DNA from: Acinetobacter sp. TR3
GTDB taxonomy: Bacteria; Pseudomonadota; Gammaproteobacteria; Pseudomonadales; Moraxellaceae
NCBI RefSeq assembly: GCF_027105055.1
Contig: NZ_CP114264.1
Coordinates: forward strand, 310,001 to 374,000
Reading direction: 5' to 3'
DNA length: 64,000 nt
Shown here one piece after another: positions 1-9,481 of the stretch. The notes under the pieces were generated by a model. The model did not search any database and was not told the origin of the DNA. It worked only from the letters and a program-made list of their open reading frames with translations. How positions within the stretch are numbered: the first letter of the stretch is position 1; each line of letters opens with the position of its first letter. The translations under genes and the position numbers were made by a program.

Positions 1-188
1 AAAAAAAGATTGGGTTGCCATTCTTTGACGAGTTTTAATAGCTGGTTCCAGTCAGGGATACCATCTTTCATGACGAATAATGGCAAAGGATTAGCACTCT
101 CAATAGTTGATTGACCAATTGCGATCCCCATTTTTTGAGTACCAAAATCAAAGGCCATAATAGATTGCGAAGTTTTAAAATCAGGCAT
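1..188 (-). CDS. ruvX: Holliday junction resolvase-like protein RuvX/YqgF, N-terminal part
   Basis: Only the first 62 codons lie in the window; the gene runs off the left edge. The N-terminus reads [20 protein letters not shown] and continues into GIAIGQS. This carries the YqgF-fold signature (an acidic residue in [14 protein letters not shown], an RNase H-like nuclease motif). The family acts in 16S rRNA 5'-end maturation and has been proposed as a Holliday junction resolvase. The ATG at 188-186 lies inside the end of yqgE: the two genes overlap by 8 bp (ATGCCTGA). This fits translational coupling in a recN-yqgE-ruvX order. The yqgE-ruvX pairing is widespread in gammaproteobacteria and supports the call. 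Confidence 0.9.
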   Translation of the reverse strand, partial: MPDFKTSQSIMAFDFGTQKMGIAIGQSTIESANPLPLFVMKDGIPDWNQLLKLVKEWQPNLF

Positions 189-735
189 GACCAATCTCTG
201 AAGCAAACCATGTACGGTCTACCCCCATTTTTTTGTATGCCGCATCCCAACGATCGCCGTAAGGTAGATTAAAGATTAAATCCATATCTGAGTCACAAAT
301 CAGCCAGTCACCACGTGCCATTTCTTCTTCAAGCTGATTTTTGCCCCAGCTGGCATAGCCTAGGGCAATTTGGTAACGACCGACACCTTCGTTATGTGCA
401 ATTGCATCCAAAATATCTTTACTGGTGGTAATGCAAACATTTTCACCGACTGCGATTGATGAATGCCAAGTAGGTTGACCTGTATGTAGGACAAAACCTG
501 CTTCTGGGCGTAATGGTCCACCTTGCAACACGGCATGAGGTTGTACATTATCTGCATCAATCTCTAAATCATTCAATAATTCTTTGATCTGTAACTCAGA
601 AGGGCGATTGATAATAATGCCTTGTGCACCATCTTCATCATGGCGTGCCACATAGATAACAGTATTGGCAAAGAAGTCATCTGTTATGTCTGGTGGAGCG
701 ATGAGACAACGGTGAGTTAGATATTGTTTCGTCAC
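181..735 (-). CDS. yqgE: UPF0301 family protein YqgE/AlgH
   Basis: A 184-residue protein, the usual size of the YqgE/AlgH (DUF179) family. Early it has [20 protein letters not shown] and then QGIIINRPS, both family hallmarks, followed by a [14 protein letters not shown] block. The biochemical role of the family is not settled. AlgH was linked to alginate regulation in Pseudomonas, but this is not general. The start is GTG at 735-733; a GGAG lies about 11 nt upstream in the transcript, so the site is weak. It is followed with overlap by ruvX, the usual gammaproteobacterial arrangement. Confidence 0.92.
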   Translation of the reverse strand: MTKQYLTHRCLIAPPDITDDFFANTVIYVARHDEDGAQGIIINRPSELQIKELLNDLEIDADNVQPHAVLQGGPLRPEAGFVLHTGQPTWHSSIAVGENVCITTSKDILDAIAHNEGVGRYQIALGYASWGKNQLEEEMARGDWLICDSDMDLIFNLPYGDRWDAAYKKMGVDRTWFASEIGHA

Positions 736-850
736 CTAGGCGATTCTCCATCAAAAATATTATGCTGATCTATCTATATAGGTTCTTCTTATCAACATAC
801 AAGAGTTAATCGGATTTCGCCAATCTTTTTCTCACATTTTGTTATGCGTT

Positions 851-2509
851 TTAAGCGGATTGAAATTTTAGTTGACGCAGTTGTTTGGCATGTTGCAAGG
901 TGGTTTCGCTAATCTCAACGCCGCCAGACATACGTGCTAGTTCTAGAATACGTTGTTCTTCATTTAACTCAATAATAGTACTGCTTGCTGGATCTGTTTG
1001 TTGTTTTTTGACCAATAGGTGTTGGTCAGATTGTGCAGCAACTTGAGCTTGGTGGGTGATACAGAGTAGTTGTACATGCTGAGCTAGATCGGCGAGTAAA
1101 CGACCAACCACTTCGGCCGTACCGCCACTAATTCCGACATCAATTTCATCAAAGACCAAAACTTCGGATTCTGTTTTTTCGGCATTCATCACTTGCATGA
1201 CCAGTGCAATACGAGAGAGTTCACCGCCAGAAGCAACGCGAGCCAGCGGTTGTGCAGGAATCCCTTTATTGGCAGTGAAAAGAAGCTGAATAAAGCTGAG
1301 GCCTTCGGCATTTGCTTCCATTGGCTCGAATTTAAATTCAAAATATGCTTCTGGTAGAGCAAGCGGCTTCACTTGTTCAGTCAATTGCTTCGCCAATGGA
1401 ACTGCGGCTGCACGACGAATATGATCTAGATGTTCAGCTTTTTGCATAAAAATTTGATAAGAAATTTCTACTTGTTCCGCTAAGGTTGCAGGATCTTCTA
1501 ATAGATGTAATTGCTCTAATTCCTGTTGCCAAGTTTCATATTCTTGTTTGAGTAATTCAGGTTGGGTACGGTGTTTGCGCGCGAGACGATGGAAAATTTC
1601 TAAGGTTGTATTGAGCTGTTCCATTCTTTCAGGATCAAAGCTTTGGCGATCAATAAATTGGCGTAAACTCGCGGTTGCATCTTCAATCTCACTTTGCGCA
1701 TTGAGTAACGAATTATAAATATTTGATAACTGTTCACTGCGTCCTGCATGAGACTCTAAACGACGAATGATTGAAGCAACTTCTTGAGTGATATTTTGTT
1801 CCGCCTCATCCAAGACATTTAGACTGTAACTACAGTCTTGCATAATATGTTCATGATGGCTGAGACGATCAAACTCTTGTTCCATCTCTCGATAATCCGT
1901 TTGGACAATCTCTTCAAGTTCTTCAATTTGAGATTCTAAATTTTGTATTTTTTGAATACGTGTGGCTTGCGCATCTAAAGCGGCTTGATGTTGGCGAATG
2001 TTTTTTTGCCATGTGCTATACGCTTCACGTACTGCATCTGCTGGTTCGGCAAAATTATGATAACGATCTAACCAGTGCTTCGGATAAGGGGGCTCAAGTA
2101 ATTGCTGTTGGCTATGCTGGCTATAAAGTTGTACCAGTAAGCGTCCAATTTCTTTTAACTCAGACAAGCTACTTGGGCGCCCATTGATCCATGCTTTGCT
2201 TCGACCTGTCGCAAATATGACACGTCTTAAATGAATCTCACCAGAATCATCATCTAGTTCATGTTCTGTAAGCCATTTTGCTTCCGCACTTTCAGCTTGA
2301 TAACTAAACACAGCAGTGACGTCTGCTTTATCTGCACCATAACGGACATAGTTGGTATCGGTACGTTCACCCAAGCATGCAGACAGTGCATCTAACAATA
2401 ACGATTTTCCTGCACCAGTTTCCCCAGTCAAAACATTGAAACCTTGTTCAATATCTAAAGCTAAATGGTCTGCAAGTGCAAAATTAATTAAAGTTAAATG
2501 GGTGAGCAT
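851..2509 (-). CDS. recN: DNA repair protein RecN
   Basis: SMC-like ATPase of double-strand break repair; it tethers DNA and works with RecA. From the ATG at 2509 it is 552 residues, matching the family (about 553 in E. coli). Walker A GETGAGKS sits at residues 29-36. A long heptad-rich coiled coil fills the middle, followed by the ABC signature region (ASGGELSR) and Walker B VLVFDEIDVGISGG near the C-terminus. The open frame extends 30 codons further upstream, but that stretch is Ser/Cys-rich and unlike RecN. The chosen start places MLTHLTLINF at the N-terminus, as in homologues. yqgE and ruvX follow on the same strand. Confidence 0.96.
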   Translation of the reverse strand: MLTHLTLINFALADHLALDIEQGFNVLTGETGAGKSLLLDALSACLGERTDTNYVRYGADKADVTAVFSYQAESAEAKWLTEHELDDDSGEIHLRRVIFATGRSKAWINGRPSSLSELKEIGRLLVQLYSQHSQQQLLEPPYPKHWLDRYHNFAEPADAVREAYSTWQKNIRQHQAALDAQATRIQKIQNLESQIEELEEIVQTDYREMEQEFDRLSHHEHIMQDCSYSLNVLDEAEQNITQEVASIIRRLESHAGRSEQLSNIYNSLLNAQSEIEDATASLRQFIDRQSFDPERMEQLNTTLEIFHRLARKHRTQPELLKQEYETWQQELEQLHLLEDPATLAEQVEISYQIFMQKAEHLDHIRRAAAVPLAKQLTEQVKPLALPEAYFEFKFEPMEANAEGLSFIQLLFTANKGIPAQPLARVASGGELSRIALVMQVMNAEKTESEVLVFDEIDVGISGGTAEVVGRLLADLAQHVQLLCITHQAQVAAQSDQHLLVKKQQTDPASSTIIELNEEQRILELARMSGGVEISETTLQHAKQLRQLKFQSA

Positions 2510-2678
2510 ATATGCATCCAGTGCACGTAATCTTTTGCTTAAAGATAGAGAAATTTTGCTAATCGAACAAGAGGAGCAGCGTTGTGTTGATGAAATCATG
2601 TTTTATTTTTGGAGCTGTTTTGAATAATTTAGTGATGTAAAGCTTATCTATCAATTTATAAGATTTTTTCTATTGTAG

Positions 2679-2703
2679 TTTAGATCGGATGCTTTGATCT
2701 AAA
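2679..2703. repeat. Inverted repeat in the recN-ppnP divergent promoter region
   Basis: TTTAGATC and GATCTAAA form perfect 8-bp arms (2679-2686, 2696-2703) around a 9-nt spacer. The repeat lies between the divergent genes recN and ppnP. It is placed where an operator could act on either gene, but no T-run follows, so it is not a terminator. The function is inferred from position only. Confidence 0.4.
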
Positions 2704-2851
2704 AGCGCTTGTGAGTTGAACATTACTTTAGTAGAAAGGCATAAAAATTGCTGTTAAAGCATGATAAAAATGGATTGATTAGTGACGCAGGCACAATTAA
2801 ACTACGTCCATCATAACCTAATATAAATGCTGCATTATTTGGAGAGTAGGC

Positions 2852-3178
2852 ATGAGTTCAGTGCAGTTTGATCATGTTACGGTCATTAAAAAGTCAAATG
2901 TATATTTTGGTGGGGCATGTATCAGCCATACTGTACAATTTGAAGATGGTACTAAAAAGACATTAGGTGTGATTTTACCTACTGAACAGGCATTAACTTT
3001 TGAAACACATGTGCCAGAACGTATGGAAATCATTTCTGGTGAATGTCGTGTAAAAATCGCAGATAGTACAGAAAGTGAGTTATTCCGCGCAGGTCAGTCT
3101 TTTTATGTCCCAGGAAATAGTGTTTTCCACATCGAGACTGATGAAGTACTTGATTATGTATGTCATTTAGAAGGTTAA
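2852..3178 (+). CDS. ppnP: Pyrimidine/purine nucleoside phosphorylase PpnP (YaiE, cupin)
   Basis: A 108-residue single-domain cupin. In E. coli, PpnP phosphorolyses several nucleosides to the free base and ribose 1-phosphate. The family pattern is clear: [41 protein letters not shown], then SGECRVKI and the [17 protein letters not shown] strand pair. A good ribosome site (GGAG, 7 nt before the ATG) fixes the start. The gene is followed by two tandem terminator-like hairpins and appears monocistronic. Confidence 0.93.
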   Translation: MSSVQFDHVTVIKKSNVYFGGACISHTVQFEDGTKKTLGVILPTEQALTFETHVPERMEIISGECRVKIADSTESELFRAGQSFYVPGNSVFHIETDEVLDYVCHLEG

Positions 3179-3217
3179 CTGATCGCTTCTTAAATCGGGT
3201 ACACTATACCTAAAGAG

Positions 3218-3250
3218 AATCCTGTAAATTCATTTTGCAGGATTTTTTTA
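3218..3250 (+). terminator. Intrinsic terminator 1 after ppnP
   Basis: AATCCTGTAAA (3218-3228) pairs with TTTTGCAGGATT (3233-3244), with one G.U pair, and runs into a T-tract (TTTTTTTA). It lies 40 bp after the ppnP stop codon. Confidence 0.75.
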
Positions 3251-3282
3251 TTAAATTCCCTTGTGGAGCTATTCGCTCCTCA

Positions 3283-3315
3283 CCTGTAAAGCTACTTTGC
3301 AGGATTTTTATTTTT
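3283..3315 (+). terminator. Second, related terminator hairpin before rlmB
   Basis: CCTGTAAAG (3283-3291), loop CTA, CTTTGCAGG (3295-3303), followed by ATTTTTATTTTT. It shares the CCTGTAAA...TTTGCAGGATTTTT core with the first terminator 65 bp upstream. Between them lies another small hairpin, GGAGC-TATTC-GCTCC. The rlmB ATG is only 45 bp further on, so this element may be in the rlmB leader. Confidence 0.6.
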
Positions 3316-3359
3316 CAAAATCTCCCTTTATAGATCGGGAATACTGCAAGAGGTCGTTC

Positions 3360-4109
3360 ATGGCAAAACCTGAATATTATTATGGCGTTCATTCGGTTGA
3401 GTCATTATTGGAGTTAGAGCCTGAACGCGTTTTGACTTTATTTACCTTAAAAGGTCGTGATGACCAGCGATTACAAAAGATTTTGCAACTCGCAGAACCT
3501 TTTGGTATTAGCGTCCAAAAGGCGAGTCGGGATAGCTTGGAAAAGCTTGCAGGCTTACCTTTTCACCAAGGTGTAGTGGCTGCAGTTCGACCACATCCAA
3601 CCTTAAATGAAAAAGATTTAGACGAATTGATGCAGCAGTCACCGGACGCTTTGTTACTGGCATTAGATCAAGTGACTGATCCGCATAATCTCGGTGCATG
3701 TATTCGTACTGCAGCTGCGATGGGTGTTCAGGCGGTGATTGTGCCACGTGATCGTTCAGCTAGTTTAACCCCGACGGCACGTAAAGTTGCAGCAGGTGGG
3801 GCGGAAAAAGTTAAGTTCATTCAAGTGACTAACTTAGCTCGAACCTTAGCTCATTTAAAAGAGACCACACATACACGTGTTGTTGGCACAATGCTAGATG
3901 AAAAAGCATTGCCAATTCAGCAATGTGACTTTAAGGGTGCAGTTGTCATTGTTATGGGTGCGGAAGACACAGGTTTAAGACCGATTACTCAGTCTCAATG
4001 TGATCACACGGTATATATTCCGATGTCTGGTGATTTACAAAGTCTAAATGTGAGTGTCGCAACTGGTATGGCACTTTATGAAGCATGTCGCCAGCGTAGT
4101 GTTGTATAA
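3360..4109 (+). CDS. rlmB: 23S rRNA (guanosine(2251)-2'-O)-methyltransferase RlmB
   Basis: SpoU/TrmH-family methyltransferase that methylates the 2'-O of G2251 in the 23S rRNA P-loop. It is 249 residues from the ATG at 3360, typical for RlmB. The substrate-binding domain starts at YYYGVHSVESLLE. SpoU motifs follow: LDQVTDPHNLGACIRTAAAMG (motif 1), VIVMGAEDTGLRP (motif 2) and IPMSGDLQSLNVSVATGMALYE (motif 3), which together form the trefoil-knot SAM site. An upstream extension of the frame to 3261 runs through the terminator hairpin and is rejected. An EamA permease follows 30 bp downstream. Confidence 0.95.
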   Translation: MAKPEYYYGVHSVESLLELEPERVLTLFTLKGRDDQRLQKILQLAEPFGISVQKASRDSLEKLAGLPFHQGVVAAVRPHPTLNEKDLDELMQQSPDALLLALDQVTDPHNLGACIRTAAAMGVQAVIVPRDRSASLTPTARKVAAGGAEKVKFIQVTNLARTLAHLKETTHTRVVGTMLDEKALPIQQCDFKGAVVIVMGAEDTGLRPITQSQCDHTVYIPMSGDLQSLNVSVATGMALYEACRQRSVV

Positions 4110-4139
4110 TTCATGCAAGTATTGCCAATGTAATCTTAA

Positions 4140-5051
4140 ATGACTGCTCGTACACAAGGTTATCTATTTGTTTTAATTACAATGTGTATTTGGGGGGGAT
4201 TTACCATTTTCTCCCGTTTAAATTTACATTGGCATGTGAGTGCATGGGATTTGGTGGCAATGCGTTTTGCGATAGCCTTTCTTATTTTAATGCCTGTGCT
4301 CATTTATAAAAAAGATTTAGCTTTTTTATGGCATCCACGTCCAGTCATTTTAGCCTTAACAGGTGGTTTAGCCTATTGTCTAACCGTTTATACGGCTTTT
4401 TTGCAAGCACCAGCAGCTCATGCTGCAATTTTCTTAAATGGCTGTATTCCTCTATGTACGGCGGTTGCTGCTTATTTATTGTTTAAACAGCCTTTTGATA
4501 AACATACTTGGTTAAGTCTTAGCATCATGTTAAGTGCGCTTGTATTAATGAGCTATCTGATGCTGCATGATCAAGCGGCCGCTTTTGGCTTAGGCGATTT
4601 ACTTTTTTTTATCAGTGCTGTTTGGTGGGGAGTTTTTACAGTATTGCTTAAACAATGGAAATTATCGGCTTGGCATTCCATGGCAAGCGTGGCAATTTGG
4701 TCGGCGATTATTTATTTACCTGTCTATATTTTATTTGTTCCAAAACATTTTCAAGAAGCAGAACCCATTCATTTAGTCATTCAAGGTTTATTTCATGGTG
4801 TATTGGTCGTAATTATTGCAACTTTGACCTATGTTGCTGCGATTGAGCGTTTAGGTGCATTTAAAACGGGTAGTATTGTTACTTTGGCACCTTTTATTGC
4901 CGCTGTGATTGCTGTTCCACTGCTTGATGAGCCTTTAAATACAGCGATTGCTTGTGGTTTAGTAGGAATGGGTATTGGTGCATTACAGCCATGGCGCTGG
5001 TTTAAAAAAGACACGCTGAGTGAACGACTCGCGCAACAGAAGCAGGATTAA
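4140..5051 (+). CDS. EamA/RhaT (DMT superfamily) inner-membrane transporter
   Basis: A 303-residue, very hydrophobic protein with about ten membrane segments arranged as two EamA repeats: residues about 10-135 and 150-285, with TLTYVAAIERLGAFKTGSIVTLAPF in the second. Members export amino acids or metabolites; the substrate cannot be told from sequence. The start ATG directly follows rlmB and has no strong ribosome site. The last 4 bp overlap the end of the convergent coaE gene. Confidence 0.85.
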   Translation: MTARTQGYLFVLITMCIWGGFTIFSRLNLHWHVSAWDLVAMRFAIAFLILMPVLIYKKDLAFLWHPRPVILALTGGLAYCLTVYTAFLQAPAAHAAIFLNGCIPLCTAVAAYLLFKQPFDKHTWLSLSIMLSALVLMSYLMLHDQAAAFGLGDLLFFISAVWWGVFTVLLKQWKLSAWHSMASVAIWSAIIYLPVYILFVPKHFQEAEPIHLVIQGLFHGVLVVIIATLTYVAAIERLGAFKTGSIVTLAPFIAAVIAVPLLDEPLNTAIACGLVGMGIGALQPWRWFKKDTLSERLAQQKQD

Positions 5052-5653
5052 AATGCCTGTTCAGCAGTTTGTAGATATTTTAGATGTAATGGTTTTAGTT
5101 GTTGATGAAGGTGCTCAAGTAAACCATCATTCATAACAATATCATTTGCGAGTAATTGCTTTTGGGTGCGAGGCATTTGTACCGCGATAATTTTGCGGAT
5201 TTGTTCTTCATTTTGTCCATCTCTTTGACTTGCACGTTGTAGTTGTGTTTGTTCATTTGCATCGATGAGTAGGGTATGATGCACAAGTTCATGTTGATTG
5301 GTTTCAAAGAGAAGAGGTGAAACTAAAATGACATAAGGGCTTTCTGCTTGTTGTAATTGTTGAATAATGGATTGGCGTATAGCAGGGTGAGTGATCTTTT
5401 CGAGTGTTTCTCGCGCTTCTGGAAACTGGAATATGTGTTCACGAAGTGCACGTCGATTCAGATTGCCATCTTCTAATAATACCCAGTCTCCAAAAGAAAG
5501 TTGAATTTCTTTCAAAGCAGGTTGACCCGGCTCAACCACCTCACGAGCTACAATATCTGCATCGACTACAACAATTCCTTGGGATTCAAACCATTGTGTC
5601 GCGGCGGATTTGCCACTACCAATGCCACCAGTAATGCCCAAGATAAAACTCAT
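5048..5653 (-). CDS. coaE: Dephospho-CoA kinase
   Basis: Last step of coenzyme A synthesis: phosphorylation of dephospho-CoA at the 3'-OH. It is 201 residues, the normal length. The P-loop GITGGIGSGKS is at residues 5-15, followed by the DADIVAREVVEPG block and the lid region with QLQRASQRDG. I start it at ATG 5653, where AGGTGG lies 5 nt upstream. A GTG three codons earlier (5662) is possible and would overlap pilD. Placement after pilD (1 bp between genes) repeats the pilB-C-D-coaE order known from Pseudomonas and Acinetobacter. Confidence 0.95.
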   Translation of the reverse strand: MSFILGITGGIGSGKSAATQWFESQGIVVVDADIVAREVVEPGQPALKEIQLSFGDWVLLEDGNLNRRALREHIFQFPEARETLEKITHPAIRQSIIQQLQQAESPYVILVSPLLFETNQHELVHHTLLIDANEQTQLQRASQRDGQNEEQIRKIIAVQMPRTQKQLLANDIVMNDGLLEHLHQQLKPLHLKYLQTAEQAF

Positions 5654-5654
5654 A

Positions 5655-6515
5655 TTATCCACCTAGATATATTTTCATAATTTGATTTCCCCATAAAAAT
5701 GCAATCCAGCCAGCAATTGCAATATAAGGACCAAATGCAAATGGTTGGTTTTCACCACGCATTTTTATCAAAATAATTCCAATAATTGCACCAACAACTG
5801 AAGAGAGTAGCACAATTAGGGGGAGCATCAATGGTCCCATCCAAGCACCTAAAGCTGCAAGTAGTTTAAAATCACCATAGCCCATACCTTCCTTGCCTGT
5901 GACGAGTTTAAAGATATAGTAAACAATCCATAAGCATAGAAAGCCAATCAAATAGCCCCAAATCGCTGAACCAGCAGAAGTATAAATAGTGAAACTATTG
6001 ATTCCCAAGCCTAGTGCGGCAAGTGGTAAGGTAAAGCGATCGGGTAATAGCTGTGTGTCGAAATCAATAAACGTTAATGTGATTAAGACCCAAGTGAGTA
6101 TTAAGCCAAATAACATTTGTACGGTCGCACCAAATATAGCAACTACTATTAATGAGCAAATCATTGTTAATAGTTCAATAAGTGGATAGCGAATACTAAT
6201 TGGATTTTGGCAAGCACCACATTTGCCACGAAGCATTAACCAACTCATTACAGGAATATTTTGATACCAGTGAATAGCAGATTTACATTTTGGACATGTA
6301 GATGGTGGGGTGCTTAAGGTTAATTTAGTTTCGTCTATTATAGGTTGTTCTGGGTGTAACAACATTTGGCATTCATGATGCCATTCTTGTTCCATCATCT
6401 TTGGTGTTCTATAGATGACGACATTTAAAAAACTACCAATGCATAAACTTAAAAGTCCAACTGCGACATATAACGCAGTTGGGTTGTCTATAAAGTAAGA
6501 TAAAAATTGATGCAT
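5655..6515 (-). CDS. pilD: Type IV prepilin peptidase / N-methyltransferase PilD
   Basis: Bifunctional inner-membrane aspartyl protease that removes prepilin leaders before the +1 Phe and methylates the new N-terminus. It is 286 residues. The N-terminal cytoplasmic domain has two CxxC pairs (CPKCKSAIHW and CGACQNP), the zinc site of the methylase part. Catalytic aspartates sit in FIDFDTQLLPD and in GMGYGDFKLLAALGAWMG. About eight membrane segments are visible. It overlaps the pilC stop by one base (TAATG). It would also process the GspG pseudopilin encoded at 61.9 kb. Confidence 0.96.
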   Translation of the reverse strand: MHQFLSYFIDNPTALYVAVGLLSLCIGSFLNVVIYRTPKMMEQEWHHECQMLLHPEQPIIDETKLTLSTPPSTCPKCKSAIHWYQNIPVMSWLMLRGKCGACQNPISIRYPLIELLTMICSLIVVAIFGATVQMLFGLILTWVLITLTFIDFDTQLLPDRFTLPLAALGLGINSFTIYTSAGSAIWGYLIGFLCLWIVYYIFKLVTGKEGMGYGDFKLLAALGAWMGPLMLPLIVLLSSVVGAIIGIILIKMRGENQPFAFGPYIAIAGWIAFLWGNQIMKIYLGG

Positions 6516-7741
6516 TACATTACTGATCCCATTTGGAAAATAGGAAGGTACATCGCGATAACTAGACCACCCACGAGTACACCTAATACCGCCATGATCA
6601 GTGGTTCCATCATTGATGTTAAGCCATCGACTGCATTATCCACTTCATTTTCAAAATGTGTTGCGACTTTATCTAACATCGTGTCCAATGCTCCAGATTC
6701 TTCACCAATTGCAACCATTTGAATCGCCATGGACGGGAATTTATTTGACACACGCATCGCAAATTGTAGCTGTTGACCTGTTGCAACATCCTCACGAATT
6801 TTCATCACAGCTTCTTCGTAAACAACATTATTCGTTGCACCAGCTGTAGATTCGAGAGCATCAATCAGTGGTACACCAGCGGCAAAAGTGGTTGCAAGTG
6901 TACGGCTATAACGAGCAATAATCGCTTTATAGACTAGATCACCAAAAATAGGTGCTTTGAGTGCCATTTTATCTAAAAAGTCTCTGAATTTTTTACTACG
7001 TTTTTTTGTTTCTAAGACGCAGGCAATTAATGTTGCAATTACTATAATTAAGATAAACCAGTATTTCTGTGTCCAATTGGACATGTTTACAACCATTTGA
7101 GTAAATGCTGGAAGATCTGCACCGAAGGAACTAAATAGGTCTTGAAACACTGGAACGACTTTAACCATTAAAATCACAGTTACAATCACGGCTACAATAA
7201 GAACACTAATTGGATATTTCATGGCTTTTTTAATTTTTTGTTTTAATAATTCGCTTTTTTCTTTATAGATCGCAACACGATCTAGCATAGTTTCCAATGC
7301 ACCCGATTGCTCACCCGATTCAACTAATGAACAGAATAGATTATCAAAATGTTGTGGATATTTTTTTAGCGCGCCAGCAAATGTATTGCCACCTTCAACT
7401 TCCCCTTTAATTCCTAGTACAACTTCACGCATAGAGGGATTTTCTAAACCCTCGGCGACGATCTCAAAGCCTTGTACTAAGGGTACGCCTGCTTTCATCA
7501 TGGTTGCTAATTGACGAGTAAAAATCGTAATATCTAATGTTGATACTTTTTTCTTCATTAAACCTTCGAGAATATTTTTGCGTTTTTCTCGAATATTTTT
7601 AATGGTAATTCCTTGTTTTCGTAACGTGACTTTGGCTAAAGCCATGTTACGTGCTGGAACTTCCCCTTTGATTTTAGCCCCTTTACGATCTATTCCTTCA
7701 TAGGCAAAAGTAGGCATCATTTGCGCTTTTTTAACTGCCAT
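6515..7741 (-). CDS. pilC: Type IV pilus inner-membrane platform protein PilC
   Basis: Polytopic platform protein that couples the PilB motor to pilin insertion. It is 408 residues with two GspF/PilC (T2SSF) domains, at about residues 75-200 and 280-400. Each begins with a FTRQLATMMKAGVPL-like or YSRTLATTFAAGVPL-like segment and carries the SGALETMLD / SGALDTMLD repeat. Three membrane segments are evident. It sits 24 bp after pilB and is translationally coupled to pilD. Confidence 0.96.
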   Translation of the reverse strand: MAVKKAQMMPTFAYEGIDRKGAKIKGEVPARNMALAKVTLRKQGITIKNIREKRKNILEGLMKKKVSTLDITIFTRQLATMMKAGVPLVQGFEIVAEGLENPSMREVVLGIKGEVEGGNTFAGALKKYPQHFDNLFCSLVESGEQSGALETMLDRVAIYKEKSELLKQKIKKAMKYPISVLIVAVIVTVILMVKVVPVFQDLFSSFGADLPAFTQMVVNMSNWTQKYWFILIIVIATLIACVLETKKRSKKFRDFLDKMALKAPIFGDLVYKAIIARYSRTLATTFAAGVPLIDALESTAGATNNVVYEEAVMKIREDVATGQQLQFAMRVSNKFPSMAIQMVAIGEESGALDTMLDKVATHFENEVDNAVDGLTSMMEPLIMAVLGVLVGGLVIAMYLPIFQMGSVM

Positions 7742-7765
7742 GATTATTAATCCTTATTATTAATT

Positions 7766-9481
7766 TTATTCACTTGTTACTCGGTTAATTTCCTGCAATG
7801 AGGTAATTCCTTGCATTACTTTTTTCAAACCAGAACGCCGGAGATTATTAAACCCTGCTTGTTCTGATGCTGCTGCAATTTGCAGTGCATTTCCATCTTC
7901 CATGATAATTTTAGAGATTGCGGGGGTGACCTTCATGACTTCATAAATACCTACTCGCCCTTTATACCCTTCACGGCATTCAGGACATCCAATAGGCTGA
8001 AATATTTGTAAATCTGGATTGGCTAAATCTTGTTCAGTAAATCCTAGTTCAATGAGACTCTGCTTAGGTACATTAAGAGGTATTTTACATTGTGAGCATA
8101 AACGTCGTGCTAAACGTTGTGCGATAACAAGATTAACTGATGTTGCGATATTAAACGAAGGTACACCCATGTTGCGTAAACGAGTTAAAGTTTCTGGCGC
8201 ACTGTTGGTATGCAGTGTTGACATCACCATATGACCTGTTTGCGCTGCTTTAATTGCAATTTCGGCTGTTTCCAAATCACGAATCTCACCGACCATAATT
8301 ACATCCGGGTCTTGGCGTAAGAAAGCCTTTAATGCAGCAGAGAAAGTTAATCCCGTCTTTGGATTCACGTTGACCTGATTAATGCCTTCCAAGTTAATTT
8401 CAACAGGGTCTTCTGCTGTTGAAATATTGGTATCTTCAGTGTTTAGAATATTTAGACCAGTATATAGCGATACGGTTTTACCAGAACCTGTTGGACCTGT
8501 AATCAATAGCATTCCTTGAGGCTTTTCAAGTGCTTCAATGAATAATGCTTTCTGATCATCTTCATAACCTAATGCTTCAATCCCGAGCATAGCACTTGAT
8601 GGATCCAAAATACGTAGTACTAATTTTTCTCCAAATAAAGTAGGTAAAGAGTTAACACGGAAATCAATTGCTTTGGTTTTTGATAACTTGAGTTTAATAC
8701 GACCATCTTGAGGCATTCGTTTTTCTGAAATATCCATTTGGGACATAACTTTTAAACGAGAAGCCAAGCGATTTGCCATTTGTAATGGTGGGGTAGCAAT
8801 TTGGCGTAGAACGCCATCTACACGATAACGCACACGATACGTTTTTTCGTAAGGTTCAAAATGTAAATCTGATGCGCCCATGCGAATTGCATCAATTAAA
8901 AGCTTATTAATATATTTAACAATAGGCGATTCATCACCTTGAGATGAATTATCGTCATTTTCTTGAGGAGAATCTTGATTAACATCGATATCTAAATCGA
9001 AGTCTTCACTGTCACCAAAATCGAAACTACCTGAATCACCGAAATGTTGTTCGATTAACTTTTCAAGTTTCGTATGCTCAACAATAATTGGTTCAATATT
9101 AAGTTTCGTATTGAACCTAATTGCATCTAATGCATCAATATTAGTTGGGTTGCTCGTAGCAACATACAAAATTTGTCCACGTTGTATTAACGGAACAACA
9201 CGATGTTTTTGTATGAGTTTATTGTCGGTTAATTCTCGAGGTAATAATCCAACATCGTAAACCGCCAAATCAAAAAGTGGTTCGCCAAATTCTACGGAGA
9301 TGCTTTCTGCAATGGTAAGTGGAGAAAGACGATGTTGTTCAATCAAATGAGCAACAATATCTTGTTTGGCTTTCTTGGCTGCATCAATTGCATTCTGCAT
9401 ATTTGCAGCAGTCATATGACCATCTTCAACTAAACGTCGAATGAACCCCGAAAACTTTGGAGACGTATGTAATCCTGACAT
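7766..9481 (-). CDS. pilB: Type IV pilus assembly ATPase PilB
   Basis: Hexameric motor for pilus extension, 571 residues. An N-terminal MshE-N-like domain (about residues 1-160) is followed by an acidic Asp/Ser-rich linker (about 155-190). The T2SSE ATPase domain has Walker A GPTGSGKT near residue 330, the Asp box, Walker B (DPDVIMVGEIRD) and the His box (GHMVMSTLHTN). A CxxC...CxxC zinc motif (CSQCK, CPECR) follows. The ribosome site AAGGCGG precedes the ATG. First gene of the pilBCD-coaE operon; a TATAAT at 9531-9526 on the minus strand is a plausible -10. Confidence 0.96.
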   Translation of the reverse strand: MSGLHTSPKFSGFIRRLVEDGHMTAANMQNAIDAAKKAKQDIVAHLIEQHRLSPLTIAESISVEFGEPLFDLAVYDVGLLPRELTDNKLIQKHRVVPLIQRGQILYVATSNPTNIDALDAIRFNTKLNIEPIIVEHTKLEKLIEQHFGDSGSFDFGDSEDFDLDIDVNQDSPQENDDNSSQGDESPIVKYINKLLIDAIRMGASDLHFEPYEKTYRVRYRVDGVLRQIATPPLQMANRLASRLKVMSQMDISEKRMPQDGRIKLKLSKTKAIDFRVNSLPTLFGEKLVLRILDPSSAMLGIEALGYEDDQKALFIEALEKPQGMLLITGPTGSGKTVSLYTGLNILNTEDTNISTAEDPVEINLEGINQVNVNPKTGLTFSAALKAFLRQDPDVIMVGEIRDLETAEIAIKAAQTGHMVMSTLHTNSAPETLTRLRNMGVPSFNIATSVNLVIAQRLARRLCSQCKIPLNVPKQSLIELGFTEQDLANPDLQIFQPIGCPECREGYKGRVGIYEVMKVTPAISKIIMEDGNALQIAAASEQAGFNNLRRSGLKKVMQGITSLQEINRVTSE

